From assembly GCA_013398055.1 (NCBI GenBank), contig VZRS01009436.1:548654-612653 (forward strand): a stretch of 64,000 nt of DNA, read 5' to 3'. The notes under the pieces are model-generated. The model was not told the DNA's origin. It worked only from the letters and a program-made list of their open reading frames with translations, and made no database searches. Positions 26,245-38,984 of this stretch are shown piece by piece. The translations under genes and the position numbers were made by a program. The DNA is from Ifrita kowaldi (taxonomy: Eukaryota; Chordata; Aves; Passeriformes; Cinclosomatidae). Numbering within the stretch: the first letter of the stretch is position 1; the number at the start of each line of letters is the position of its first letter.

Positions 26245-26448
26245 CTAAATTTAAATTTAGGACAAGTTTGGCTTTCTTCAGTTCCAAGGTGATGTAGTCT
26301 CCTTGCTGTCCTTCTCCGTGGAAGATTACACCTTCGCTTTCGGATGTCTTAAATTTCAGAGAGATGACATCTTTCAGTGTTTTCATTTTCTTGTTCCTGA
26401 ATCTGTATGGTAACACTACATGGCCATCAAAATTTATAACATCAGCCC
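26245..26448 (-). CDS. CNTNAP2: CNTNAP2 exon 5 (start of LamG1)
   Basis: This 204-bp coding exon has acceptor TTCCTTTAG (AG at 26450-26449) and donor GTATGT from 26244. It opens with GG, the last two bases of a Trp codon whose T lies in exon 4, and ends on the first base of a Gly codon. The peptide is ADVINFDGHVVLPYRF, then KTLKDVISLKFKTSESEG, VIFHGEGQQGDYITLELKK and LVLNLNL. This is the first part of laminin-G domain 1, directly after the discoidin domain. It covers about human codons 184-252 and has only a few conservative differences from human CNTNAP2 as I recall it. Length and both split codons match human exon 5. In CNTNAP5 the equivalent region differs at many more positions. Confidence 0.95.
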
Positions 26449-29400
26449 CTAAAGGAAAAAGCAAATAACATCATTGATGAGGGATTGTATATTCCTGTGG
26501 CCACTGGAAAAACAGACATGCCATATGCAGATTGTACCTGAACAGAATAAAAAATGTGCAAGTGTGATATGCATTGTAAGGATATTTTCTTTTGACCATA
26601 ATTTAATACCATAAAAAGTAGCGATCAGGCAGAACATTAATTTAACCCACAGAATGCAAAAATAAAAACAAACCAGATTTGGGAGGACTAATGCTACAAC
26701 TGTGCTCAATAACTTCCATTTTCTCTCATATATAGTTGCTGCCATGTACATTTTCCTAATTATAGCTCAAAATGAAAGGTAAATGTCTGAGTGGTCATTC
26801 ATAAATCATTTGATACTTCTTTAAAATTCACTATAGGTATACTGTAAACAGTAAAACATGAGCACAGATTATCTGCCTGGCAATTTTAGATTTTATGTAA
26901 AACATAGACATATGCCTTGCCTATTCCAGGAAATGGTGCTTAAGTTGTCACCTCAACTAATTCTGAGAAGAAAAAAAAAACCTGTCATTTGAACTAACTT
27001 TTGTTTCATGTTTGGTTTTGTTCAAAATATGTGAAAACTGAGGGATGCAAACACTTAAGGTCAATGCAATATTAATATAAATATTGCATAATAACGCTAC
27101 AAAATTTCATGTTGTCTTATTTTCATGACTTAATTTCTCCTCTAAAGAATAAACACCAATTTTCCACAATTTTCTGGATGTTAGAACCACCGTAAAAATA
27201 GCTGCAGAACTGGATTCCATTCAACACATTCATTTATGCTGAATGTTAAATCTTGTAACTTAAGCCGAGTTCTGTAAAAGATTGTAAACAGCTATTTATT
27301 TACCTCTAAAAATTTATAGAGATTTAAGAAATCCCCTTCTTAAACTGATAATAATCAATCATCAGTGTCTTAGCTACTATTTATATGCACATTTCATCGT
27401 CATTGTTGACAACTAACAATTTGAATAGTCATTAAGTAAAATCATTATAAAGGAGTTAATAAGAAAATATTCATTTTTTTAAAGAAAAAAAATCCACCCG
27501 TGTTCTTCAAAAGCATTTACATTTCTTACTGACGTACCATATTCATTCATGCTCTGAATGAAAAGAAGGATGGCATTTTATCACATATTCTTTAAACACA
27601 TCTGATTTTTGCCTTCTTCTGAGGTCTGCTCATCAGTGATTGTTTGCAACTTTTTAAAATTCCTAACTTGCTTTTGTTATTATGGTGGGAATTAATTTAA
27701 ATCTTCCATCCCCTCTCAAAAATACAGAGGCAGACACAATTCTGTGGTGTAAGTAACACAGAAGACTGTTTCAAAACTCCATTAAAAGACTATGTATACT
27801 ATGCCTAGCTGCATATATTTCAGTTTGAATTTATATGGCCAAGTCTACTTAAGCCTGCAAAGACTTCTGATGAAATGATAAACAGTGATCCCCTTCTTGT
27901 TTATGCCAACTAAATTGTGAAGGATTTTATTTGGTACGTAAAATACGAGCCTTACAAACTGGCTGCAATATCCCATAATTATCACCATGTATCTCATTTT
28001 TGTCACAATGCAGCCATATATATTAGAAATATCACTTTTCTTTATGAAACACATCTTAAAATGCAAATTTCAATAATAAATAAGTATTAAGCTTTAAGAG
28101 CAAATAAAACTCTCAGCCTGATCTGGTTCTTCCAAATGACAAATTTCAGGCATGAGAATCAGCTCAAAATTAAATATCAAAACGGTATTTTTTATTTGTG
28201 GTGCAATAAATCCTTTTAGAAATTATCAGCATGAACACATTTACTTGGGCATAGATACAGAAGTATTCAGAAGCAACAACATGGGATTTCAGAAGTGGGG
28301 TTATCATGATTCAAGTAAATCCACTACTTCTGGAATAATTAGTTTTTTAAGAAACAAAGAAAATTTTTAGAAAAATACTGTAACAAAGATTATATGAACC
28401 AGTTGGTTTTGTTTGCCTTACAAGCTGTTAAGAGATCTGAGAAATTAATTCTTGAGATTTTTATATGTTGTTTTTGGAAACAAAAACCCCAAACTTTTAG
28501 AAAAACATGCAATCTATTTATAGGAAAAAAAAACAAAAACAAAAAACCAGCACAATAGTCATTCTTTCACCACAAGAATCATACTTTTATGTAAAGCAAA
28601 CTTGCTATAGAGATCCTGCACTTTTGAATCTACATAGAACTGCCTGGCACAAGTGTTATAAATGAATGAAAGTTGATGGACATTACAGCTTAAGTAACCT
28701 TCTTACCAAATATACATCATAAAAATACTATTCGACATGCAATGTCTGAGATTGTCTTCCATAAAATTTCTTAAATTTACTTTCTGATGGTTACAGAACG
28801 GCTACGGGGTATATCAGCTTTCTCCTAAGCCCAGCTGGTACCACTTAGCAACATCAGCAAAAGTTGCTTTAACAGTCAGGTATCTGACCCAGAGCTGATC
28901 AGGACCACGTGGTTTTGTGGATTCACAACAAGATGTCCATGATAAGGCAAGTATCCCTTCTGTTCCTACGACATTGTTGCAGTTGCATATATGTTCTTAT
29001 AAAGCTGAGTAAAAGGGCCACATTTTTCCAGAATCTGTCCCCGAATTTCCATGTTTTGAAAATAATTCAATTAAAAAAAGAAACAGCAGTAATCTTTGAT
29101 TAAGCAGGGTTTTTTTATGCATAGCTGTGCTGTCAGCATGGGTCTGAACGATAATTCAATCACCTGAAGATTACATAGCAATTATGCTTAAGAGTTATCA
29201 TATGTAGACTGTAGTAATGACTTGTGTTCCTTCTATGATGACACTCAGCTATTTAATATCATGATAATTACCATGGTGCAGAATGGTACTCAGACAGTAA
29301 ACCATATAATTCCTATAATTGCAGGGTAAATACATAATTTTTCTCATCCTTAGCTGCTCAACTATCAGCATTAGTAGGAAAGAGACGTACACCATCACAT

Positions 29401-29506
29401 GAAGTATATTTGCCTGCAGTCAGTGACTGTTCTCAGAGGCTACTGCTGCAATGGGGAAAATCTTTTTAAGAAAAGATAAAAATAAAAAAGAAGGAAAAAG
29501 AGGAGA

Positions 29507-29708
29507 AAATGAAGAAAGATGGGGGAAAGAAAGACTGAGATTTTTTTTTTTTTAATTACATGGAAATAGGAAATATAAACCTGGTTACTTGCAATTTGAT
29601 TTCTGCCCTACTGGATTTCCTATTATATTGATAGATTGGAAAACGCTGCTAAAACAGGAAAAATATAACACCACTTTCATTTGGCTAGGGAGATGTGTTA
29701 GGTCTTAT
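29507..29708. repeat. First copy of a ~203-bp tandem duplication
   Basis: The segment begins AAATGAAGAAAGATGGGGG and ends GTGTTAGGTCTTAT. It is repeated almost exactly at 29710-29913, with one N between. The copies differ only by an added A and one T at the homopolymer (GAGA plus T13 here, GAGAA plus T14 in the second copy). This looks like an overlap the assembler failed to merge. Confidence 0.9.
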
Positions 29709-29709
29709 N

Positions 29710-29913
29710 AAATGAAGAAAGATGGGGGAAAGAAAGACTGAGAATTTTTTTTTTTTTTAATTACATGGAAATAGGAAATATAAACCTGGTTACTTGCAAT
29801 TTGATTTCTGCCCTACTGGATTTCCTATTATATTGATAGATTGGAAAACGCTGCTAAAACAGGAAAAATATAACACCACTTTCATTTGGCTAGGGAGATG
29901 TGTTAGGTCTTAT
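29710..29913. repeat. Second copy of the ~203-bp tandem duplication
   Basis: Nearly identical to 29507-29708 and separated from it by the single N at 29709. The sequence continues into unique DNA (CCCAGTAAATG) after 29913. See the first copy for the differences. Confidence 0.9.
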
Positions 29914-31276
29914 CCCAGTAAATGTCTGAGACAGCACATTGAAACCATTTCATTGCTTAATGCATCATCAATTTTCTTCTAAAAATTTTTTCAGAAAGCC
30001 TTGCAAAGACTGACAGGATATTGGGTGGCAAATGTGACCTTATTCACAAATCTCAAAGGAAACTAAATCCCCAGTAACAGGACCTCTTACCTGTGCTTTT
30101 GTCCTGTACTTTTGGCCACATGGATGATTTGGCAAAATTTGTTCAGGGCATCAAATCTATTTGATGATATTTCATTTGATGCTCCAAAACAACTTGTTAA
30201 CTAATTATAAAGAAACAGCCCCAAATCAGACTCAAGCTTCAGAACTTCTCTATTTCCTCCACTTCTTATGAAAGAAATATAACTATCCTCAATGTCAGCA
30301 CTTTAAGAATGAAGAAGTGCTCCTTCACAAAGACTCATGAGATACTGAGACTTCTGCACAGCTACTTAGCTACTTTGATCAAGGTACTGCCTGGAGTTAC
30401 TAAAAAATCCCTGCTTCCTGACACAGTAAAATAAAAGCGATCAGAACAAAGCAGAACAGCAAAGTGCTTTCCAGAAAAATGTTTACCATACAGTGAACAA
30501 AAACCACAGCAATATGTTTCTCCTCCTAAATTACAAATTTAACATGTACACATATTTTTAAATTGTTACTGATCTCTGAATGATTGACTCTTCAAAGCAT
30601 GTGCAGAATATTTCAGTGGGATTAAAGATATAAAACTTCCGTACTACTGACAGACAGCGACCTTAGGTGAAATTTTCTCACTCTGTTATCTCTCCTCCGT
30701 TTTTTCTTCTGCTTAAATCATCTATTCAGACTAAATGAGCTTTAGGGAAAAGATCATCACTTTTAGCATTCTTTTCTTACCCCATCATTTGAACCTTACA
30801 TCTGATGAGCTAGTAGTAGAGCAATAGATGGTAATAACCATACGCTGAGCATCTACCATGTAAAAATATCAGAGATGCATCAAAGCGTCTTTGGCTGGCC
30901 CAAACTATTCCTCATCTGTAGTCTCACTTGTAGCCATTAGTCACGGGTACTAAAATATCATCACGGGAAATAGAAGCACATAAACAGTGTATTCTTTACA
31001 TATCTTAACAGCAAAAAAATATGCTTTCTTCTAACTAAGCAAGGGATAAGGCTCAAAAACATATCAAAAATAAAGCCTCATTTTTTTATTACTCACAAAA
31101 AACTACATATACAGAAATATCTTCAGAAAATCCTAATCTACTTTTTCAGTAGTTTCATATCCTGTCTACATGACAGCATGGTTGAATTTGCCACTGGAGT
31201 CTTTGCAGCTCAAGCCTCAGTGGAACAAAGTTAGCTGAGTTAATGTTAGAGATACATTGCTACACCTCATTTCACC

Positions 31277-31305
<29 letters not shown>
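31277..31305 (+). repeat. A29 homopolymer
   Basis: Twenty-nine consecutive A residues, followed directly by a CpG-containing, less AT-rich segment (about 31306-31530). No source gene is recognisable upstream of the run, and I saw no target-site duplication, so a retrocopy tail is not supported. Confidence 0.8.
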
Positions 31306-31310
<5 letters not shown>

Positions 31311-34300
31311 AGCCATGGCCCAGCACAGCAGTCAAAACATTGCCTCCTCTTTTATGTTTTCTTACAATGAGGCAGAGAGCCAAAAGTACTGTGTTTGAGC
31401 ACTGCCTTCGGGCGCTACAGCCCAGCCGTAAGGACACGGGCAGCTCTGGCCTGAAGTCTGCTGCAGCCAACTTGACGCTGCCTTTTTCCCTTTACTCCCT
31501 TTTTCAAAAGGCAATGCACCTGCCACAAAGGGAAAAAAAAAGTCTAATACAGATACAGATGTATGTTGCATATACAATAATGTATACTTATTCATATTCT
31601 AGAGGCACATGGTGAAGGAAAATCAATCTCACGTTTCTGTTGCCTGCTCCTCACTGCCCTGAGCCTGAATCCTGTTGTTATCTGTCAAGTGATGTCAATG
31701 CTTGAAAGAGAAAAAATACCTTTGCTAGGAGGTGTGGGACTTTCTCCTTGTTTTTATTTACAGTACATACAATGCATATATGGCAATGCAGTATCAAAGT
31801 AGTAAGCGTGTTTTGTGAAGATGTATTTTTAACTCAATTCTTGGGCAAATGACATTAATTTACTCTTATTTTTTGTATGCCTGCCAAAACTCTCCAAATA
31901 AATCTGTGGGGAAGTATTCCCTAAGGTAGTGAGAATGTTTTGCCAAGTTCTGAGTGCAATATTCACTGAAGATATACAAAAAAGCACTTGGTACTTTAAA
32001 TTTTTCCCTATTATTATCCTAATATAATATTCCTATTATAATAAATGTTGTTATTATAATGGTGGGATAATACTACTAATTTTTCTAACTCTTGTGCAAA
32101 TGTCTATAAATATGTGGTTCTTTGTCATCATTTTCTGTCTAGTAAGAAACAAATGTGACAAGCGAAATGAAAAAGCAGCTGAAGCAAAATTAAAATGGAA
32201 GCAAAACAAAAGAATATGGACTATATATAAAGAAATGTAATATAATAACCATGGCTAAAAATTGTCCTGTGTCCCCCCAATTTTTTTTTTAAGTAGGAAA
32301 ATTGGGTTCTTTCTGTAGATATTAAACTACATTTTTATACCAGTTAATTGTTGCTTAAGACAATAATTTTGAGACGAGTTTACAAAACAGTGAAGTACTC
32401 TGAAGTTTCAACTAACTTGCATTGGTTACAGCATACACAGAAGATAAAACACTAAAGTACTGAAAACTTTATGAACTTAGATTAGGCCTCTAAATATGCT
32501 ACATAGTTATTTTCTTAAGGGTGTGTGTAAATAGGGTGATTTTCCAAGCACTTAACAATGTAAGGTTGATAATTTTTTCAGCGGATGATTTTCAAGCAAA
32601 TTTTCTTTCACTGATTCTTCAAATTTCAAAAAGATAATTAATTTAAAAACTAAATGGAAACATTTTAAAATATGCTATGTTTTTACTATAAGATGTATAA
32701 ATGAGAAAATGAACACAGTTACAATATACTTTGCAATTCAGTTTTAGGCTTATGCATTCTAACCAAAGTTTGCAGAATAAACCATACTGAATAGTACACA
32801 GTAGTCTCCTTTAGTGGACTACTATCAGTGTCAGAGAAACTAAGACTGTAACCCAAAATAATGTTCATCTCAGACAAAAACTAATCCTTCCATAATCTAC
32901 TCTGCTTTATGACTACAGAAAGTCAATTACAACGCAGGCTAAGAGACACAGTCTATTTCAAGTAGCCTATTCCTAGGGAAAAAAGAGATTCAGCATCAAT
33001 AAAAATACAGCCTTCATGGCTGTACATGAGTTTTTACACTTTGAAAAGTTTTCATGTGTATAGCATTACAAGGTTCATTTACGATCATGAAAATTAAAAT
33101 TCAGGCACCTTGCAACTATGAACTAGACGCAGCAAAATTTTCTCTATGATCTACTATTCTCTAGTTATGGTACTTTGAAATAAATTTGGTAAAAATATAT
33201 GTATAATTCAAATACTCTAAAGAAACTCAGCTTTTTTGTATTTTATCATGCTGATTTATAAGCCAGAAGCATTCCTTGCAATCATAAATACATTTAGATC
33301 TGTTCTTCATTTTGAAACCCATCATTTGACATTGGATCTCAATGGGAACATTAAGGTATATAATTAAACTCTAAAATCAGGTACAGTAAAGAATTTAATT
33401 TACTTGAAAACAGCTAGCCTCTAGTAATGTTTTCAGTGTTTATTAAAAAGGTAAATCACAAGAACTCCAGGCCAATAAAAAAAGACAGCTCTGACTCTTG
33501 CACAGTAAATGACCAAAACAGGTCTCAATCCTTGTTACACTTCTGAACTACAGAAAAATAAGAAGTTGTACAATGTCTTACAACATTTACACTCAGTTTA
33601 CTCAGTGAATAAATGGATGAGACAATGTATTGAAACATTAAGGAAATGGATGACTAGCTGGAGAATTGTTTTAAGTGTTTGCAGCTACATGAAAACAGGA
33701 AGATATGCAGTTGACCTACAAAATACTGGTTTAGAAGTTCTCTTTTTGAGCCGATGCCACCCAATTCAAGCATCTCCTTGTATATAGTCTTACCATGTCT
33801 TTTTAATAACTGGATGCTCTCAGAACACCCTTTACTCAGGACCAAATTCTCCTTTCTCACTCATGTTCTATATCCTTTATTCACAAAATTACTCTCAAAC
33901 ACATATTCTTTACTTCTTCCAAACCTGGAGCTTGTACTTAAATTGAACTCTCAAAGTGAGCTGCACACACAATGATTAAGGATTACGGAGCATGGACTGT
34001 TTCAAACTCCTGTACTCAGTTACGTCTCATAGAGTAAAAATCTCACAATTGTCATTCAAACTTCTGCAGTTGACTGCAAAGAGCAAGGAGTGCAAGACTG
34101 AGACAGATTGGGCCAGGGGACACTCACATTTATTACAGTGAGTAACTTCACTATTGTCTAGGGGCCAAAAATGTGTGTCACTAAACCCCATTTCTAATAG
34201 ATGTGTAGTCTTTGCTTCCAGCTGTGAGGCTGCTGCTGCTAATTCCATCTTGGTGTACCAATTCATTTTAAAGAAACAGAAACTAAAGTGCGTTGCTATT

Positions 34301-35147
34301 TTCAGCTACTGTATTTCAATTTAAAATGATGAGTTAATAGAGGAAAATTCTTTAGCATAAATGATAGCAAAACAATTCTGCACATTTGTACAGTTCAGTT
34401 TCAGAGAGAAAAATATCTTGTGCTTAGAACAACGTAAGAGAAGCAGACCACCGGAACTTGATTGTGGACAAATAATTCAAAATAAGTTATTCAGTTAAAA
34501 TTTTTTTCCTCCCCTGCCTAACATCCAAAATATCTAAGATTATGCATACCTCTACTGTACTCCATACTCAATGACGTCTTGTGCATTGCGATGTAAGAAA
34601 GTGTTTGGGTTCCGAACTTGTAAGCATGAAATCTGAGCCACAAACTCTGTCATGCGTGGATCAATTGTGAACTTAATGATGGCTGAATCCAGTGTTTTTC
34701 TATCCTTTGTACTTATTTTAGTGTGTTCAATTTAAAAGCCCCTCTCATACTCAAGGTTACAAGTCAAAGCTTTATTTTCAGATGATCTACGTTGATTAAG
34801 TTCTGCCTTGGTTCAGTGGAAGTCTGATAATTTAACATGTAAATGTGATTAAGGTGCTACTGTAAAAGGGCATACAGTTATCAATTTTAAATGAATGAGT
34901 GCTGTATTGGAACAACAATTAACAAAAAATGTAAGGATTGATGGTACTGCATCAGCATCACTTGCAACACTGCTTATATTCTGGGAAAGAAAATCCCAGA
35001 AGGATTCAATATACAGCAATATGAAATGCTTAACTTGTATTATATCACACATGTAAAGTGAGCTACTTCCCTGAGAGGGAAAAACCATTTTTGTTGCAAA
35101 AATTCTCTCCTTGACAAGAAGTACGTCGGGTAAGAGTACATGGTCAC

Positions 35148-35232
35148 AAAATCATGAAGGTTCAAAGGGATCTCTAGATTTCGTCCAGTACAACCCACAT
35201 ACTCAGAGCTTACTTGCACATTTAATTCTGCC
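35148..35232 (-). mobile_element. CR1 LINE 3'-end remnant
   Basis: The plus strand reads AAATCATGAAGGTTCAAAGG, then a stretch ending in TCGTCCAGTACAACCCACA. This is the reverse complement of the conserved avian CR1 3' terminus (the part that reads roughly 'ggatgatctctagaggtcccttccaacctt...atgattct'). It is a severely 5'-truncated, diverged fragment of under 100 bp with no coding content. Confidence 0.65.
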
Positions 35233-38200
35233 AGAAGCATTGAGTTTCAGTTAACAGGGTTTTCGCCTTTTTTCCTTACCTGAACCAGGAAATAGATTTG
35301 CTTTATCGGCAAGTGATTTTCCTTGTGTTTATCGGGCTGCACTTTCCAAGGTCAGTGATAGATTGTGTCTCCCTCCCTACAGCCAAACATGACTTATCTA
35401 TAACATCTAGCAGGTTTTACAGTTCAAGATTTTCTGGTGTTGCAGAGTTTAAGACCTTCAAATTCCCCACTTGCCCAGAACAGTCTCTCCAGCAGGAGTT
35501 TGCTTATTATATCTCAGCTTTGTGACGGGCTGTTCCTCCCCTAGGAATTGTACCATGCATTTCAAGTTTCACTGCTCAGCCAGTATCAGGAATTCAGTTT
35601 CCTGAACTCTCTATTATCCTCCATCACTACAAGCTAAAAAAATGCAGAAAGATGAGAGTTTCTTCTCAGGAAGAGTGTAAGGGACCTGCTCACATCCAGT
35701 TAACAGAGATTAACATTCATCAGGTTCAATACTTACAATCACAAAGTACATTACTCTTATAATTTCAACTCTTCATCCATGACTACTGATTTACTTTTTC
35801 TGTACTACTGGGTTAATTTTATTTAAGTTTTCAACGTAAATACTGATACTAGAATCTAAAACTATTGCTTCCCTACCTCAAATATTTTTCTAGTGTTTGT
35901 CTCTAAAATTACAGGCTGACAGAGAAATAAAAGTTAAACCTGTTGCTTAATAGAAGAGTCAGATTAAGTAAGGGAAGGAAACGGCATTTTTGGTTAATCA
36001 GTTTGAAATATCTGGAAGGCTCAAGATATCGTAAGACTGTTCTCCAAAAACAAAAAAATGTCACCAAAATCCGTTAAATTTTATTTTTTTCAAAAAATAA
36101 AAGGAGTCTGCATAAGAGCATACATATAGCTTTTCTTTCAGATGGGAGCATTTTTTCTTTTTGGGACCATTAATCTGTTATTAGAAGCAGCCAAATGATG
36201 CTTGCAAACAAACTGTGTTTGTTTGATTTGAAAAAACACTTTCTTTCAGTCTTGAAATTATGCAAGATTTTTTCAGATGATGGAATTAATGAAATTAATT
36301 TTCAACAATAATTTTCAAAACTTGTATCTGATTCTTAAAAATAATTCAACCAGCTCTGTATGTTAGTGACTGTCACTACAGCAAATACTCATGTTCACAC
36401 AACAGATGAAATTTCCTAGCCTCTACTAAGGCTATAATTGATTAAGTAGGAAAGGGAGGATAACACTCAAGATTTTTCCAGGTAGGTAAGAAATGCATGC
36501 AAGTGCATATGGGCAACTCACTCCAGCTTCACAAGATGCTACTATTCAGTCATGAAACAATGAATGCTACACATGAATAAAACGGGAAGATGCTTTCCTA
36601 AAACTCAGATGTGGAAAAGTAAATTTTATTGCCTAAAACTGCCACATTCCATTTTTTAAAAGTGTTCTTCCTTTATGCTGGAACAAGGCACTCAGAGGAA
36701 TTTTCCCTGTCGATTAGGTTGCGATGAATCTAGTGTTTGAAAGTTATTTTTCACCCTTTATCCAGACATTTTTTAGAACAAATCAAATATGTAAAGCAGG
36801 TAGCAGGCAGGTCTTCGCTTACTACACTGGGATACGACCTAATATGAAACGTGATAGCCACATCTTGCATACACATATATCATGGATTTGGTTTGTAAAG
36901 GAAAATTCTTTCCTTTTGGGTTTAACAAATTATTGTTACATGTATATGGGAGAAAGAATTTATAGATATGGGAGAAGACTTTATCAAAACAGAACAACTA
37001 AGGTAACAAGTAATGGACACATAAGCTTTTGAGAACTCTTTCTGTCCATGTGGCAGCATCCTAAAACAAAAAAATCAATGGCAATATAAATGCGGATACT
37101 ATTGTCAGTATATTTTAAAATATAAGTCTTCAGCAGAAGAAATCTATGTAGAGGCTATTAACCTGAGAATTCGTGTTTAGTTTGTGCATGCAATAGCTTG
37201 TTGTGCAGTCAGTGCTGTTGTTCCTCTTGTCCAAGCATTTTCCCTAGTGAAAGTATTGCTGAAGCAGAAGATCATCGCAAGTCAGTTTCCAGACTCTCGA
37301 CTTTCTTAAGATGTTCTATCAGAAACCATGTTGTTAATCACTAATACCAGTGAAGGATTAGACTTCCACCTATTTAACAAAGACAACTAACTCCTATGCT
37401 ATGCGTCAATTCTCTTTCAAGGAAAGAAAATCTAAACATACATTTGACTTTTTTTCCTTTGATGAGGCAAAATAAATTCTGAAATACTGGTTAAGGGGTC
37501 AGCGCATAAGTACTTACAGAAATGTGTCTTCGATGTTCAAAAGCATAAAGAACAATCTGCTCTGTCAGAAATCAATGGGAGAAAAATAAGCCGTCTTATG
37601 TAAATATTTAAAATTGTAATCAGGTTCCTATGCATTTACATCAATTTGAAAACTGCTGACTAATTACTGTTATCCAAGCAGAAGTTTTCAAAACAAATAC
37701 AATTCATTACAAAGAGCCATCTTAGGCATCAATGGAGGACTCATGCATATTAAAAAAACCAAAACAAAACCCCTCTCCTAGACGATCTCCACTGCTTTTC
37801 TTCTGCTTAAAAATTCCTAGTCTTGAATAAACTCATTGTTTATTATTTGACTGCAATAAGACAATTTCATAAAAAAAAATTACAATTTCTGTTCAAAAGC
37901 CACTAAGTGTAAGAATTTGCTCAAAGAATCATACCCCCTTAACTTCCACAGAAGTACTGGAATTATTTTTAAAATTTAATTTTTATTTATGGATTACAGC
38001 CCATTAATTTCTGGGGGGTTTCATCAAAATGCAAGAATTGCTAATTGAAAATTTAACACCAACACGGCAGTATTGTAGATACAAGAAATTCTTAAAATAT
38101 TTCATGTGTGTAACAAGTGAAGATGAGCCATCATATACATATATATAATTACAAATACAGTGAAAAAATCCCTTACTGAGTAAAAATTCTGCCTTTGTAG

Positions 38201-38959
38201 CAGATGACTCACTCTGGTTTTCCTAACAAAACCAAAAAGATATTTGGTCTGATGAGTAATAGTTAGAGGCAGTTTTATACAATCCGTATCTTTCATTTAA
38301 TTTTCATTTTCAAGTCAAACAAGCAAACACACTCAAACAATGCCAGCAAATGGTATACATTGTATTTATGAACAATAAAAGGTGTGAATGCAAAGCTGTC
38401 CCGGTGTAGATGTGCATGTCTGCATTTGCATCTTGGTAAGTCTGGAATTATTCTGCTCCAACATCATTGCTTTAGGTAAGTATCACTGGTATCTCAAAAC
38501 TGAGCAGACTGGTGCACATTACCATGCTTTGGAGAATGATTAAAATAATGTTCTCTTATAATTCTAAATTTTGTAGGCAAGTGCCAATTCAGTGCCTCCT
38601 AGCAGATATAGTGTGTGTAATATTGCTTCATTTTTTTCTTTTTTTAGCCTGTGTGGTTCTCCGTCAGGCTTGTGTTTCCTTCTCTGTTCTTCTGCTTGTC
38701 TAAGCCACTGCATTAAATAATAGAAAGACTGTCCCATAGTCCTTTACAGGAGATGTTTCTGGTTAGAAATCAAAGAACAAGGAGAGAAGACACCCAAACT
38801 ACATATCCTAAAACTGCTCAGGAATCAACCCAGAGTTTTTGGAGGAAGAGAAAAAATAAAGATATAAAACTGTTCATAATGACAGCTTTTGTTTTGGAAT
38901 GAATTATGGATCTTGTTGGGTTTTGTTGTTTTGTTTTTTTTTTTTTTGTTATGAACATT

Positions 38960-38984
38960 NNNNNNNNNNNNNNNNNNNNNNNNN
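38960..38984. other. Assembly gap (25 N)
   Basis: Twenty-five N residues lie within T- and G-rich low-complexity sequence. The two flanks are imperfect copies of each other (GAATGAATTATGGATCTTG... and GGGATGAATTTTGGG..., each followed by GGGTTTTGTTG and long T runs). The gap probably marks a homopolymer region that could not be read through, so its true size is unknown. Confidence 0.95.

Noticed and set aside
31277..31305. A29 run as the tail of a processed pseudogene
   Set aside because: No gene-like sequence precedes the run on the plus strand and no flanking duplication was seen.
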